A stretch of 64,000 nucleotides of DNA from Streptomyces sp. NBC_00683. GTDB lineage: Bacteria > Actinomycetota > Actinomycetes > Streptomycetales > Streptomycetaceae. A program made the translations under genes and the position numbers. Each line of letters opens with the position of its first letter. Position 1 is the first letter of the stretch. Below the pieces are notes generated by a model that worked only from the letters and a program-made list of their open reading frames with translations, ran no database searches and had not been told where the DNA came from. Below, piece by piece: positions 43,727 through 51,422 of this stretch. The stretch spans positions 2,976,001-3,040,000 of the forward strand of contig NZ_CP109013.1 of assembly GCF_036226745.1 (NCBI RefSeq), in the 5' to 3' direction.

Positions 43727-43756
43727 CGTAGGGGCCGCTCCGGAGCGGCCCCTACG
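43727..43756. terminator. Perfect palindromic terminator after snapalysin
   Basis: CGTAGGGGCCGCTCC (43727-43741) is followed without loop by its exact complement to 43756. 18 bp after the stop and between convergent genes. Confidence 0.75.
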
Positions 43757-43776
43757 CGCATGCCCGACGTCGGGAA

Positions 43777-44445
43777 TCAGGCAAGTTCCAGCGGGAAGGC
43801 GCCACGATGGCCGGTCCCCGCCCCCTCGGCTGGACGCGGCTCGAACTCCGGGCAGCTCCAGATCTCCTGGACCAGTCCCGTCCGCCTGTCCCACAGGTCG
43901 GCGACATCTCCGCCGCCCGCCGCGTCGCGGTACGCGTCCTTCGCCCCGCGGAAGCAGGCGAGCCCGCCGGAGAGCCCGCGGACCGGTGCGGGGAAATAGT
44001 CCGAGAAGGCGCAGGCGATGCACGTCTGGAGACGGATCCCGGGCGGCAGGATGCGCTGGATGGTCGCCAGGGCGGACGCGAAGTCGCTCTCGGCCCGGTT
44101 CGATTCGTACGCCGCACCGTCCAGGTGGAGGACGAGGTACAGATCCGGGTCGGCGCGGCGCAGCGACAGCAGGCAACTGAGCGTGACCTGGCGGAGCGTG
44201 CCGGAGACGAGGACCGGAAGCGGCAGGTCCCACTCGAGGACGCAGTCGCTGAGCGCACCGTCCACCAGGTCGAACGCCCCGTCTTCGGGCGGCACGGCGG
44301 CCACGGGGCTCAGGCTGTCGAAGCTCTCGCCCTCGAAGGCGGAACCCCTGACGCGGATCCGGAGTTGCTGCCCGTCCGTGGTGAGGATGACCGGCTCGGA
44401 ACCGTGACGGTCCCGGTACCAGCCTGCCCACGACTCATCTGTCAT
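43777..44445 (-). CDS. DUF6304 family protein
   Basis: A 222-residue soluble protein, WAGWYRDRHGSEPVILTTDGQQLRIRVRGSAFEGESFDSL..., then FDLVDGALSDCVLEWDLPLPVLVSGTLRQVTLSCLLSLR and LYLVLHLDGAAYESN. It is beta-rich and resembles the actinobacterial DUF6304 family as I recall it. No catalytic motif, signal or membrane segment is visible. Function unknown. It converges on snapalysin. Confidence 0.75.
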   Translation of the reverse strand: MTDESWAGWYRDRHGSEPVILTTDGQQLRIRVRGSAFEGESFDSLSPVAAVPPEDGAFDLVDGALSDCVLEWDLPLPVLVSGTLRQVTLSCLLSLRRADPDLYLVLHLDGAAYESNRAESDFASALATIQRILPPGIRLQTCIACAFSDYFPAPVRGLSGGLACFRGAKDAYRDAAGGGDVADLWDRRTGLVQEIWSCPEFEPRPAEGAGTGHRGAFPLELA

Positions 44446-44523
44446 GTGCAGGGACTGTAGCCCGTGCCCGGTGCCGCCCCGGTGGCACCCTCCCCTTCTC
44501 CCGTACCGCGCCCTGACCGCTGT

Positions 44524-45120
44524 TCAGACTGTGTACGGATCACGCCACATGGGCCACATGGAGGGACCGTCCGGAAGGTCCACGGTCCGCCCCATGAAGG
44601 TGAACCCGAGCCGCTCGTAGAGACCTCGGCTGCGCTCGCTGCTCGCCTCCAGATAGGCCGGGACTCCATCGCGGTCGCACCGCTCCAGCACCTCGGTGAT
44701 GAGCGCTTCCCCGATCCCCTCCCCCTGGCGCTCCGGCGAGACGCCGATCATCAGCAGGTACTCATGGGCGCGGTCGTGCGGATGGACGGCGCCCGTCAGC
44801 CGGCCGATCAGTTCGGCCCGTTCGTTGTCGGGGTCCGCGGTCTCCCTCATGAGTGCGGGCGTGCCGTCGTCCCCCTCGGGTGCCCCCGCCGGCACCGAGA
44901 GCCAGAGGGCCACGGCCGTGCCGTCCTCCAGCATGTCGATCCGGCCGCCCGCGAGCGTGATGTCGGCGAAGACACCGAGGAACTTCCCGTGCACCGAGCG
45001 CCGGTGCTCCTCGTCCGGAAAGACCCATCCGCTCACCGGGTCGTTGTGGAACGCCTCGTCCAGGATCCGTACGACCTGGTCCCTGTCCCGCTCGTCCGCC
45101 TGCCGTATGCGTACACCCAT
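44524..45120 (-). CDS. GNAT family N-acetyltransferase
   Basis: A 198-residue acetyltransferase. VRIRQADERDRDQVVRILDEAF starts the fold, and YLLMIGVSPERQGEGIGEALITEVLERCD is the acetyl-CoA motif A (R/QGxGIG). VPAYLEASSERSRGLYERLGFTFMGRTVDLPDGPSMWPMWR is the C-terminal part typical of the toxin-detoxification-like subfamily with a buried Trp/Met loop. Acceptor unknown. Same strand as the polyprenyl synthase gene but 94 bp downstream, so possibly a separate unit. Confidence 0.87.
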   Translation of the reverse strand: MGVRIRQADERDRDQVVRILDEAFHNDPVSGWVFPDEEHRRSVHGKFLGVFADITLAGGRIDMLEDGTAVALWLSVPAGAPEGDDGTPALMRETADPDNERAELIGRLTGAVHPHDRAHEYLLMIGVSPERQGEGIGEALITEVLERCDRDGVPAYLEASSERSRGLYERLGFTFMGRTVDLPDGPSMWPMWRDPYTV

Positions 45121-45214
45121 GACCGGCCCCGCCCCTTCGTCCCCGATGTGATGGTCCCAACCGACCTTCGGGATCCTAGAGTTGAACCGGGGTGCCGGTC
45201 ACGGAGGCCTCGGC

Positions 45215-46258
45215 TCAGTGCGTCCTGCGGGTCACGAACTCGGCCAGGGCGAGCAGGTCCCCGGCGGCGGCCGGATCGGGCACCGCACGGGACAGATGGT
45301 GGACCGCCCGGGCCATCCGGTCCGCCGCGCACATCTGCGCCCAGTCACGCCCGCCCGCCCGGTCCACCGCGCCGGCCGCCCTGCTCACCTCGTCCGGAGT
45401 GTTCATGGCTCCCCGGTAGAGCGCGGCCAGTTCGGCGGCCGCGGGCGTGCCCGAGGTGAGAGCGGCCACCACCGGCAGGGACTTCTTGTGGGCCGACAGG
45501 TCCGCCCCGACCGGTTTGCCCGTACGGTCCGTGTCCCCCCAGATCCCGATCAGGTCGTCGATGAGCTGGAAAGCGAGACCCGCCTCCCTCCCGAAGCCGT
45601 CCATGGCCCCCACAGCCCGCTCCCCGGCCCCCGCGTACAGGGCGCCGAGGGCACAGGCACAGCCGAGCAGCGCACCCGTCTTGGCCGTGGCCATGGTGAG
45701 GCACTCGTCCAGCGTGACGTCGTCGGGGCCGCGCTTCTCCAGGGCGCAGTCGGCCTGTTGCCCCGCACACAGTTCGATGATGCAGGTGGACAGCCGGGCC
45801 GAAGCACGTGCGGACGCCGGGTGCGGGTCGTCGGACAGCAGCCGCTGCGCGAGGGCGAGCATGGCGTCCCCGGTGATGACGGCGTCCGGCACACCGAACA
45901 CCGCCCACGCCGTGGGCCGGTGCCTGCGGGTGGCGTCCTCGTCGATCACGTCGTCGTGGAGCAGGGTGAAGTTGTGCGCCAGTTCCACGGCCACGGCGGC
46001 CCGTACCGCGTGGTCCGGATCGCCGCCCAGCGCGCGGGCGGCGGCCAGGACCAGTGCGGGCCTGATGGCTTTGCCGGCCAGTCCCGAAGCCGGGCTTCCG
46101 TCCGCGTTCTGCCAGCCGAAGTGGTACATCGCGACCTGGCGTATGCCTCCGGGCAGCGATTCCACGGCAGCTCGCAGATGCGGGTCGACGACGCCGCGGG
46201 TGCGCTCCAGGAGCGCGGCGGCCTCGTGGCCTTCCGTCGCGGCATCCGTACTCGTCAT
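45215..46258 (-). CDS. Polyprenyl (geranylgeranyl-type) diphosphate synthase, likely encapsulin cargo
   Basis: A 347-residue trans-isoprenyl diphosphate synthase. GLAGKAIRPALVL corresponds to the GGKRLRP IPP-binding motif. LLHDDVIDEDATRRH is the first Asp-rich motif (DDxxD, then RR). FQLIDDLIGIWGDTDRTGKPVGADL is the second, with GIWGD as usual in streptomycete GGPP-type enzymes. It condenses IPP with an allylic diphosphate. It is the next gene after a family 2B encapsulin, and polyprenyl transferases are a described family 2 cargo class. Start choice is open: ATG 46258 or GTG 46264 (both after GGAAGGAG), or GTG 46357, which overlaps the shell-gene stop and would add 33 Pro/Arg/Gly-rich residues. 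Confidence 0.9.
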   Translation of the reverse strand: MTSTDAATEGHEAAALLERTRGVVDPHLRAAVESLPGGIRQVAMYHFGWQNADGSPASGLAGKAIRPALVLAAARALGGDPDHAVRAAVAVELAHNFTLLHDDVIDEDATRRHRPTAWAVFGVPDAVITGDAMLALAQRLLSDDPHPASARASARLSTCIIELCAGQQADCALEKRGPDDVTLDECLTMATAKTGALLGCACALGALYAGAGERAVGAMDGFGREAGLAFQLIDDLIGIWGDTDRTGKPVGADLSAHKKSLPVVAALTSGTPAAAELAALYRGAMNTPDEVSRAAGAVDRAGGRDWAQMCAADRMARAVHHLSRAVPDPAAAGDLLALAEFVTRRTH

Positions 46259-46317
46259 GGTCACGGTCACTCCTTCCGGGTGCCCCGGAGGCACCTCTGT
46301 CGTGGCCCTGCGCGTAC

Positions 46318-46346
46318 GGGGCCCGGGCGGGCGTCGCCCGGGCCCC
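46318..46346 (-). terminator. Intercistronic hairpin between encapsulin and polyprenyl synthase genes
   Basis: GGGGCCCGGGCG (46318-46329) pairs exactly with CGCCCGGGCCCC (46335-46346), a 12-bp all-GC stem with a 5-nt loop, 8 bp after the shell-gene stop. It could act as a partial terminator or mRNA-stability element that lowers cargo relative to shell expression. Confidence 0.6.
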
Positions 46347-46353
46347 GGGCGGA

Positions 46354-47760
46354 TCACCGCCAGCGGCTGACCTCGACGTTCTCCAGGACACCGAGGGCAT
46401 CCGGCACCAGGATGGCGGCGGAGTAGTAGGCCGTTACCAGGTACGAGATGATCGCCTGCTCGTCGATGCCCATGAAGCGGACCGACAGGCTCGGCTCGAT
46501 CTCGTCCGGGATGCCGCTCTGCTGAAGTCCGACGACGCCCTGGTCGGCTTCACCGGTACGCATGCAGATGATCGATGTGGTGCGGGCATCGGTGACCGGG
46601 ATCTTGTTGCACGGGAAGATCGGAACTCCGCGCCAGGCAGGCACATGGTGCCCGCCGACCTCCACGCTCTCCGGCACCAGACCGCGCTTGTTGCACTCGC
46701 GCCCGAAGGCGGCGATGGCCCGGGGATGGGCCAGGAACAGGTTCGACCCGCGCCGGCGCGACAGCAGTTCGTCCATGTCGTCGGGGCCGGGGGCCCCGTC
46801 GTGGGGCTGGAGCCGCTGCCCGTAGTCGCAGTTGTTGAGCAGTCCGAACTCGCGGTTGTTGACCAGCTCGTGCTCCTGGCGCTCCCTCAGCGCCTCGACG
46901 GTGAGCCGCAGCTGCTGCTCGGTCTGATTCATCGGCTGGTTGTAGAGATCGGCGACCCTGCTGTGCACCTTGAGCACGGTCTGGGCGACGCTCAGCTCGT
47001 ATTCACGGGGGGCCGACTCGTAGTCGACGAACGTGTGCGGGACGACGCTCTCCCCCACGTGCCCGGCGGACAGATCGATCTCCGCCTCGCCGTAGCGGTT
47101 GGTGCGCTGGTGCGGGATGGAGAGCAGTCCGGCGAGGTGGTCGCGCAGCGAGTCGGCGCGGGCCGCGAGGTTGAGCACGTCCGAACGGCGCAGCGTCAGC
47201 AGCGTGCAGGCGGTGACGGCCCGGGCCGTGTACTCCCAGGCCGCGTCGCCGTCGATCAGCGCCTGGTCGCCGAAGTAGGCGCCGTCGGCGAGGACTCCGA
47301 GCACCGTCTCGTCGCCGTACGGGCCGGACCCGACCTTCTCGACCTTGCCGTGGGCCAGCAGGAAGACGCGGTCCGCCGCGTCCCCCGAAGCGGCGAGCAC
47401 CTCCCCGGCCGCCACGTCGCGCTGCTCGCACCTGCGCGCCAGCTCGCCCAGCACCTCTTCGTCCCCGAAGTCCCGCAGGGCGGGCAGTTCGCCGAGCTCC
47501 GCGGGGATGACCGTGACCCGGTCGCCGGTCTGGACAAAGGTCAACCGGCCGTCTCCGACCGAATAGCTGAGCCGGCGGTTCACCCGGTACGTCCCGCCCT
47601 GCACCTGCACCCACGGCAGCATGCGCAGCAGCCACCGCGAGGTGATCTCCTGCATCTGCGGGGCGGACTTGGTCGTTGTCGCGAGGTTCCGCGCAGCCGC
47701 TGTGCCGAGACTCTGCTGCGGCGGCGGCTGCGTGTCGCGAACCTCTTCACCAACGGACAT
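46354..47760 (-). CDS. eshA: Family 2B encapsulin shell protein with cNMP-binding-like insert (EshA-like)
   Basis: A 468-residue protein of the EshA/family 2B encapsulin group. Order: N-terminal arm (1-45, [19 protein letters not shown]), first HK97-type part ([42 protein letters not shown]), inserted cyclic-nucleotide-binding-like domain (about 95-210), then the rest of the shell fold ([113 protein letters not shown]). Such proteins assemble into about 60-subunit icosahedral compartments. The cNMP insert lacks the usual Glu and Arg of the phosphate-binding cassette ([18 protein letters not shown]), so classical cAMP binding is doubtful. The ATG has GAGAGGA upstream. Confidence 0.92.
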   Translation of the reverse strand: MSVGEEVRDTQPPPQQSLGTAAARNLATTTKSAPQMQEITSRWLLRMLPWVQVQGGTYRVNRRLSYSVGDGRLTFVQTGDRVTVIPAELGELPALRDFGDEEVLGELARRCEQRDVAAGEVLAASGDAADRVFLLAHGKVEKVGSGPYGDETVLGVLADGAYFGDQALIDGDAAWEYTARAVTACTLLTLRRSDVLNLAARADSLRDHLAGLLSIPHQRTNRYGEAEIDLSAGHVGESVVPHTFVDYESAPREYELSVAQTVLKVHSRVADLYNQPMNQTEQQLRLTVEALRERQEHELVNNREFGLLNNCDYGQRLQPHDGAPGPDDMDELLSRRRGSNLFLAHPRAIAAFGRECNKRGLVPESVEVGGHHVPAWRGVPIFPCNKIPVTDARTTSIICMRTGEADQGVVGLQQSGIPDEIEPSLSVRFMGIDEQAIISYLVTAYYSAAILVPDALGVLENVEVSRWR

Positions 47761-47902
47761 CCGACATCCTCTCGATCATGGACTGACCTGCGAGAAGAAG
47801 CCTTTCAGCAGAAGGACACCGCGCGCTATTACACAAAAGAGTGTGACTATTCGGGCTCGCGTCGGGGCACGTTGCTCTGCGTCGCCGCGCGTCGTCTTTA
47901 AT

Positions 47903-47931
47903 TTGCATCCTTCATGCAACATACCTACGCT
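47903..47931 (+). promoter_or_regulatory. nsrR promoter overlapped by its own operator
   Basis: TTGCAT (47903-47908), 17 bp, TACGCT (47926-47931), six bases, ATG 47938: a leaderless promoter. The -35 is the left arm of an exact dyad TTGCAT-N5-ATGCAA (47903-47919), matching the kind of site NsrR uses in Streptomyces. Bound NsrR would occlude the -35. Confidence 0.65.
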
Positions 47932-47937
47932 GAGCCC

Positions 47938-48390
47938 ATGCGCCTGACGAGATTCACCGACGTGGCACTCCGCGTGCTCATGCGCCTGGCTGTCGCGACG
48001 GGGGACGAGGACCCGCCGACCACCCGGGAGGTCGCGGCCACCATGCAGGTGCCGTACACCCACGCCGCGAAGGTCGTCGCCCGGCTCCAGCACCTCGGCC
48101 TCGTCGACGCGCGCCGCGGCCGAGGCGGCGGTCTCACCCTCACCGGAGCCGGCCGGTCCGCATCGGTCGGCGCTCTCGTGCGCCAGCTGGAAGGGCCCGG
48201 CGAGGTGGTCGAGTGCGAGGGTGCCACCCCCTGCCCGCTGCGTTCCGCCTGCAGGCTGCGCTCCGCGCTCCGGGCGGCGGAAGAGGCCTTCTACGCCTCG
48301 CTCGACCCCATCGCCGTCACCGATCTCGTCTCCTCCCCCACCGGTCCCCTGCTGATCGGCATCAGCGGCAGCCGTCCCGCGCCGGACTGA
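47938..48390 (+). CDS. nsrR: NsrR, Rrf2-family [4Fe-4S] nitric oxide-sensing repressor
   Basis: A 150-residue Rrf2 regulator beginning MRLTRFTDVALRVLMRLAVA. The winged helix includes TTREVAATMQVPYTHAAKVVARLQHLGLVDARRGRGGGLTL. Three Cys at 93, 99 and 105 (CEGATPCPLRSAC) are at exactly the numbers of the cluster ligands of S. coelicolor NsrR as I recall them, so it should bind a [4Fe-4S] cluster that NO destroys, relieving repression of hmp. The ATG at 47938 is chosen because an upstream in-frame ATG at 47914 lies inside the operator. Confidence 0.93.
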   Translation: MRLTRFTDVALRVLMRLAVATGDEDPPTTREVAATMQVPYTHAAKVVARLQHLGLVDARRGRGGGLTLTGAGRSASVGALVRQLEGPGEVVECEGATPCPLRSACRLRSALRAAEEAFYASLDPIAVTDLVSSPTGPLLIGISGSRPAPD

Positions 48391-48430
48391 TCCGCGCACG
48401 TTCCACCGTGCGCCGATTTCGTCGCCCTGA

Positions 48431-48453
48431 AATACGCATCTTAAATACCAGTT
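48431..48453 (+). promoter_or_regulatory. NsrR-like site upstream of the flavohaemoglobin gene
   Basis: An 11-1-11 arrangement (AATACGCATCT, T, AAATACCAGTT) with about six of eleven symmetric positions. AT-rich and 51 bp before the hmp start. Consistent with NsrR control of hmp. Confidence 0.5.
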
Positions 48454-48503
48454 CTATCCCTTGCCTGCTCGTCCTGCTCCACCCACACCTGAGGAGTCAC
48501 CCG

Positions 48504-49700
48504 ATGCTCTCCGAGACGTCGACCGCCACCGTCCGTGCCACCCTGCCCGCCGTCGGGGCAGGCATCGACGACATCGCGGACCTCTTCTACCGGAAGCTGT
48601 TCGACGCCCGGCCCGAGTTGCTCCGCGACCTGTTCAACCGCGGCAACCAGGCGTCGGGCGCACAGCGCCAGGCTCTCGCGGGCTCCATCGCCTCCTTCGC
48701 CGCCCAGTTGGTCGAACACCCGGACGTCCGCCCCGACGCGATGCTCATCCGCATCGCCAACAAGCACGCATCGCTCGGCATCACGCCACAGCAGTACGAG
48801 GTCGTGCACACCCATCTCTTCGCGGCCATCGCCGAGGTACTCGGTGACGCCGTCACGCCGGAGGTCGCCGCCGCCTGGGACGAGGTCTACTGGCTGATGG
48901 CCAACGCCCTGATCACCATCGAGAGCCGGCTGTACGCCCAGCAGGGCGTTGTCGCAGGTGACGTGTGGCGTGAGTGGACGGTGACCTCACGGACCGAGGA
49001 GACGAAGGACGTCGCCACGTTCGGGATCACCCCCTCCGACGGCACTCCGGCTCCGGACTTCCACCCGGGCCAGTACGTCTCCGTACAGGTCGCACTCCCC
49101 GACGGCGCACACCAGATACGCCAGTACAGCCTCTCCCGCGCGCCGGGCTCCGCCCTGCGTTCGCTCACCGTCAAGCGGGTACGGGGCCAAGGCACTCCCG
49201 ACGGCGAGGTCTCGCAGTACCTGCACACCCACGTGAGGGAGGGCGACCGGCTGCGCGTCTCGGCCCCGTACGGCGACCTGGTGCTCGACGACAGCGGCGC
49301 CCCGCTGCTCCTCGCGTCGGCGGGCATCGGCTGCACCCCCATGCTGTCGATGCTGGAGCACCTGGCGGCGAAGGACCACCGCTCCCCCGTCACCGTGGTG
49401 CACGGCGACCGTTCGGCCGCCGACCACGCCCTGCGCAGGGACCACGCCCTGTTCACCGGCAGGCTCCACGACGCCACCGCGCACTTCTGGTACGAGCACC
49501 CGGAGCCGGGCCACCCCCGGGAGCGCACCGGTACGGTCGACCTGACCGCCCTTCCGGTCGCTTCCGGAACCCGCGCCTACCTCTGCGGCCCGCTGCCCTT
49601 CATGCGCGCCGTCCGCTCCCAGTTGCTCGCCAAGGATGTGCGCGCGGCCGACATCCACTACGAGGTGTTCGGCCCCGACCTCTGGCTCGCCCGGGGCTGA
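48504..49700 (+). CDS. hmp: Flavohaemoprotein (nitric oxide dioxygenase)
   Basis: A 398-residue fusion. The globin domain (1-140) has the proximal haem His in NKHASLGITPQQYEVVHTHL. The FAD-binding domain has RQYSLSRAPG, and the NAD-binding domain has LLASAGIGCTPMLSMLEHL and YLCGPLPFMRAV, ending VHYEVFGP-like (IHYEVFGPDLW). It oxidises NO to nitrate with NAD(P)H and O2. The ATG at 48504 has GAGGAG upstream. It sits 113 bp downstream of nsrR, with its own NsrR-like site. Confidence 0.95.
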   Translation: MLSETSTATVRATLPAVGAGIDDIADLFYRKLFDARPELLRDLFNRGNQASGAQRQALAGSIASFAAQLVEHPDVRPDAMLIRIANKHASLGITPQQYEVVHTHLFAAIAEVLGDAVTPEVAAAWDEVYWLMANALITIESRLYAQQGVVAGDVWREWTVTSRTEETKDVATFGITPSDGTPAPDFHPGQYVSVQVALPDGAHQIRQYSLSRAPGSALRSLTVKRVRGQGTPDGEVSQYLHTHVREGDRLRVSAPYGDLVLDDSGAPLLLASAGIGCTPMLSMLEHLAAKDHRSPVTVVHGDRSAADHALRRDHALFTGRLHDATAHFWYEHPEPGHPRERTGTVDLTALPVASGTRAYLCGPLPFMRAVRSQLLAKDVRAADIHYEVFGPDLWLARG

Positions 49701-49839
49701 CCACCGGCGGATGCGGCGCCCCGCAGCTCGCGGAACTGTCCGGAACGACTCGCACTTTGCCCGAACAGGTGGCCCGGAGGCCCGCGTTCCGGTACAAGCG
49801 CTGTACGGACACACTCCCCACGCACCAAAGGAGTCGGCC

Positions 49840-50430
49840 ATGTCCTCACCCATGTCCGCGAGCAACTTCCTCAAAGCCCTGAAGGACGAGGGGCTCACCG
49901 TCGTCCAGGTCGGCGACTGGCGTACTCACAACCGCAATCACCAAGGTCCCTGGGGACCGGTGCACGGCGTGATGATCCATCACACCGTCACCAAGGGCAC
50001 CGCCCGCACCGTCGAGATCTGCCGTGACGGCTACTCGGGCCTGCCCGGCCCGCTCTGCCACGGCGTGATCGCCAAGGACGGCCGGGTCCATCTGGTCGGC
50101 TACGGCCGCGCCAACCACGCCGGCCTCGGCGACGACGACGTCCTGCGCGCAGTCATCGCGGAGAAGGGACTCCCGACGGACAACGAGGCCAACACCGACG
50201 GAAACCGGCACTTCTACGGGTTCGAGTGCGAGAACCTCGGCGACGGGAAGGACCCCTGGCCCGCCGTCCAGCTCGAAGCCGTCGAGAAGGCGGCAGCGGC
50301 CGTCTGCCGCTTCCACCACTGGGACGCGCCTTCGGTCATCGGCCACCTGGAGTGGCAGCCGGGGAAGGTCGACCCGCGCGGCTTCTCGATGACGGGCATG
50401 CGCACCCGGATCCACGACCGGCTCAAGTAG
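49840..50430 (+). CDS. N-acetylmuramoyl-L-alanine amidase/PGRP-like protein without signal peptide
   Basis: A 196-residue amidase-2 domain protein. VHGVMIHHTVT holds the first zinc His, and IGHLEWQPGKVDPRGF contains the second His and the downstream Asp. LCHGVIAKDGRVHLVGYGRANHAG is the central family segment. The enzyme would cleave the amide between MurNAc and L-Ala. There is no signal peptide, membrane span or cell-wall-binding domain, so it resembles single-domain phage-type endolysins or needs another export route. The ATG at 49840 has AAAGGAG upstream. Neighbours are unrelated; no other phage genes occur. Confidence 0.87.
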   Translation: MSSPMSASNFLKALKDEGLTVVQVGDWRTHNRNHQGPWGPVHGVMIHHTVTKGTARTVEICRDGYSGLPGPLCHGVIAKDGRVHLVGYGRANHAGLGDDDVLRAVIAEKGLPTDNEANTDGNRHFYGFECENLGDGKDPWPAVQLEAVEKAAAAVCRFHHWDAPSVIGHLEWQPGKVDPRGFSMTGMRTRIHDRLK

Positions 50431-50474
50431 CGGCCGGCCATCCGCACAGGCCGCACCGGCAGCACAATGAGTGC

Positions 50475-51371
50475 ATGCACCACGAAGCGCTCGACCTCTC
50501 CCGGCTGCAGCCGGCTCTCCCCTCGCCCCTGCAGCCGGCCGAGGACGAGCGCTTCGCGCGTCACGGCGTGACACTGCTCCTCAAACGCGACGATCTGATC
50601 CACCCCGACCTGCCCGGCAACAAGTGGCGGAAGCTCGCCCCCAATCTCCGGGCGGCCGCCGGACGCACCGTTCTGACCTTCGGCGGGGCCTACTCCAACC
50701 ACCTGCGCGCCACGGCCGCCGCAGGACGGCTGCTCGGCTTCCCCACGGTCGGGGTCGTACGCGGCGACGAACTTGCCGACCGCCCTCTCAACCCTTCCCT
50801 CGCCCGGTGTGCGGCCGACGGCATGCGTCTGCACTTCGTGGACCGGGCGACGTACCGCTCGAAGGCCGCTCCCGAGGTCCTGGACGGGCTGCTGGGCCTC
50901 TTCGGGGCGTGCACCGTCCTCCCGGAGGGTGGCAGCAACGCTCTCGCCGCACAGGGCTGCACAGCGCTCGGCCACGAGCTGCGCGGGCGGGGCGACACGG
51001 TCGCGGTGGCCTGCGGGACCGGCGGCACCCTGGCGGGGCTTGCTGCCGGACTCGGTCCGGGGCAGCGCGCCCTGGGCATTCCTGTGCTGCGCGGCGGCTT
51101 CCTGGAGGACGTCGTGCTGAACCTGCAGCACGAGGCGTTCGGCGCACGGGCCGGGCAGTGGTCCCTGGACGAGCGCTTCCACTTCGGCGGCTACGCGCGT
51201 ACGACCCCGGAGCTGCACGCGTTCGCCGACGACTTCGAGGACCGCCACGGCCTGCCGGTCGAGCGGCTCTACGTGGCCAAGCTGCTGTACGCCCTGACCG
51301 CACTGGCCCAGGAGGGAGCCTTCGCCCGGGGATCCACGGTGACCGCCGTGATCACCGGGCGGCCGGACTGA
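50475..51371 (+). CDS. PLP-dependent ACC deaminase/D-cysteine desulfhydrase-family enzyme
   Basis: A 298-residue fold-type II PLP enzyme. LLLKRDDLIHPDLPGNKWRKLAPNL contains the Schiff-base Lys (GNKWRKL). FGGAYSNHLRATAAAG contains the Ser-Asn-His substrate-binding loop, and VACGTGGTLAGLAAGL is the phosphate-binding glycine loop. Family members deaminate ACC or break D-cysteine; which applies here cannot be told. CACAAT lies six bases before the ATG at 50475, a leaderless-type promoter. Confidence 0.88.
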   Translation: MHHEALDLSRLQPALPSPLQPAEDERFARHGVTLLLKRDDLIHPDLPGNKWRKLAPNLRAAAGRTVLTFGGAYSNHLRATAAAGRLLGFPTVGVVRGDELADRPLNPSLARCAADGMRLHFVDRATYRSKAAPEVLDGLLGLFGACTVLPEGGSNALAAQGCTALGHELRGRGDTVAVACGTGGTLAGLAAGLGPGQRALGIPVLRGGFLEDVVLNLQHEAFGARAGQWSLDERFHFGGYARTTPELHAFADDFEDRHGLPVERLYVAKLLYALTALAQEGAFARGSTVTAVITGRPD

Positions 51372-51388
51372 CGGGGCAGCCGGGCCGA

Positions 51389-51416
51389 CAGGGCCCCGGG
51401 AGTCCTCGGGGCCCTG
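51389..51416. terminator. Bidirectional terminator between desulfhydrase-like and antiporter genes
   Basis: CAGGGCCCCG (51389-51398) pairs exactly with CGGGGCCCTG (51407-51416) over an 8-nt loop, between convergent genes. Confidence 0.7.
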
Positions 51417-51422
51417 GGACAC

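Noticed and set aside
47914..47937. Earlier ATG for nsrR at 47914
   Set aside because: Lies within the operator/-35 spacer. Rrf2 homology begins at MRLTRF (47938).
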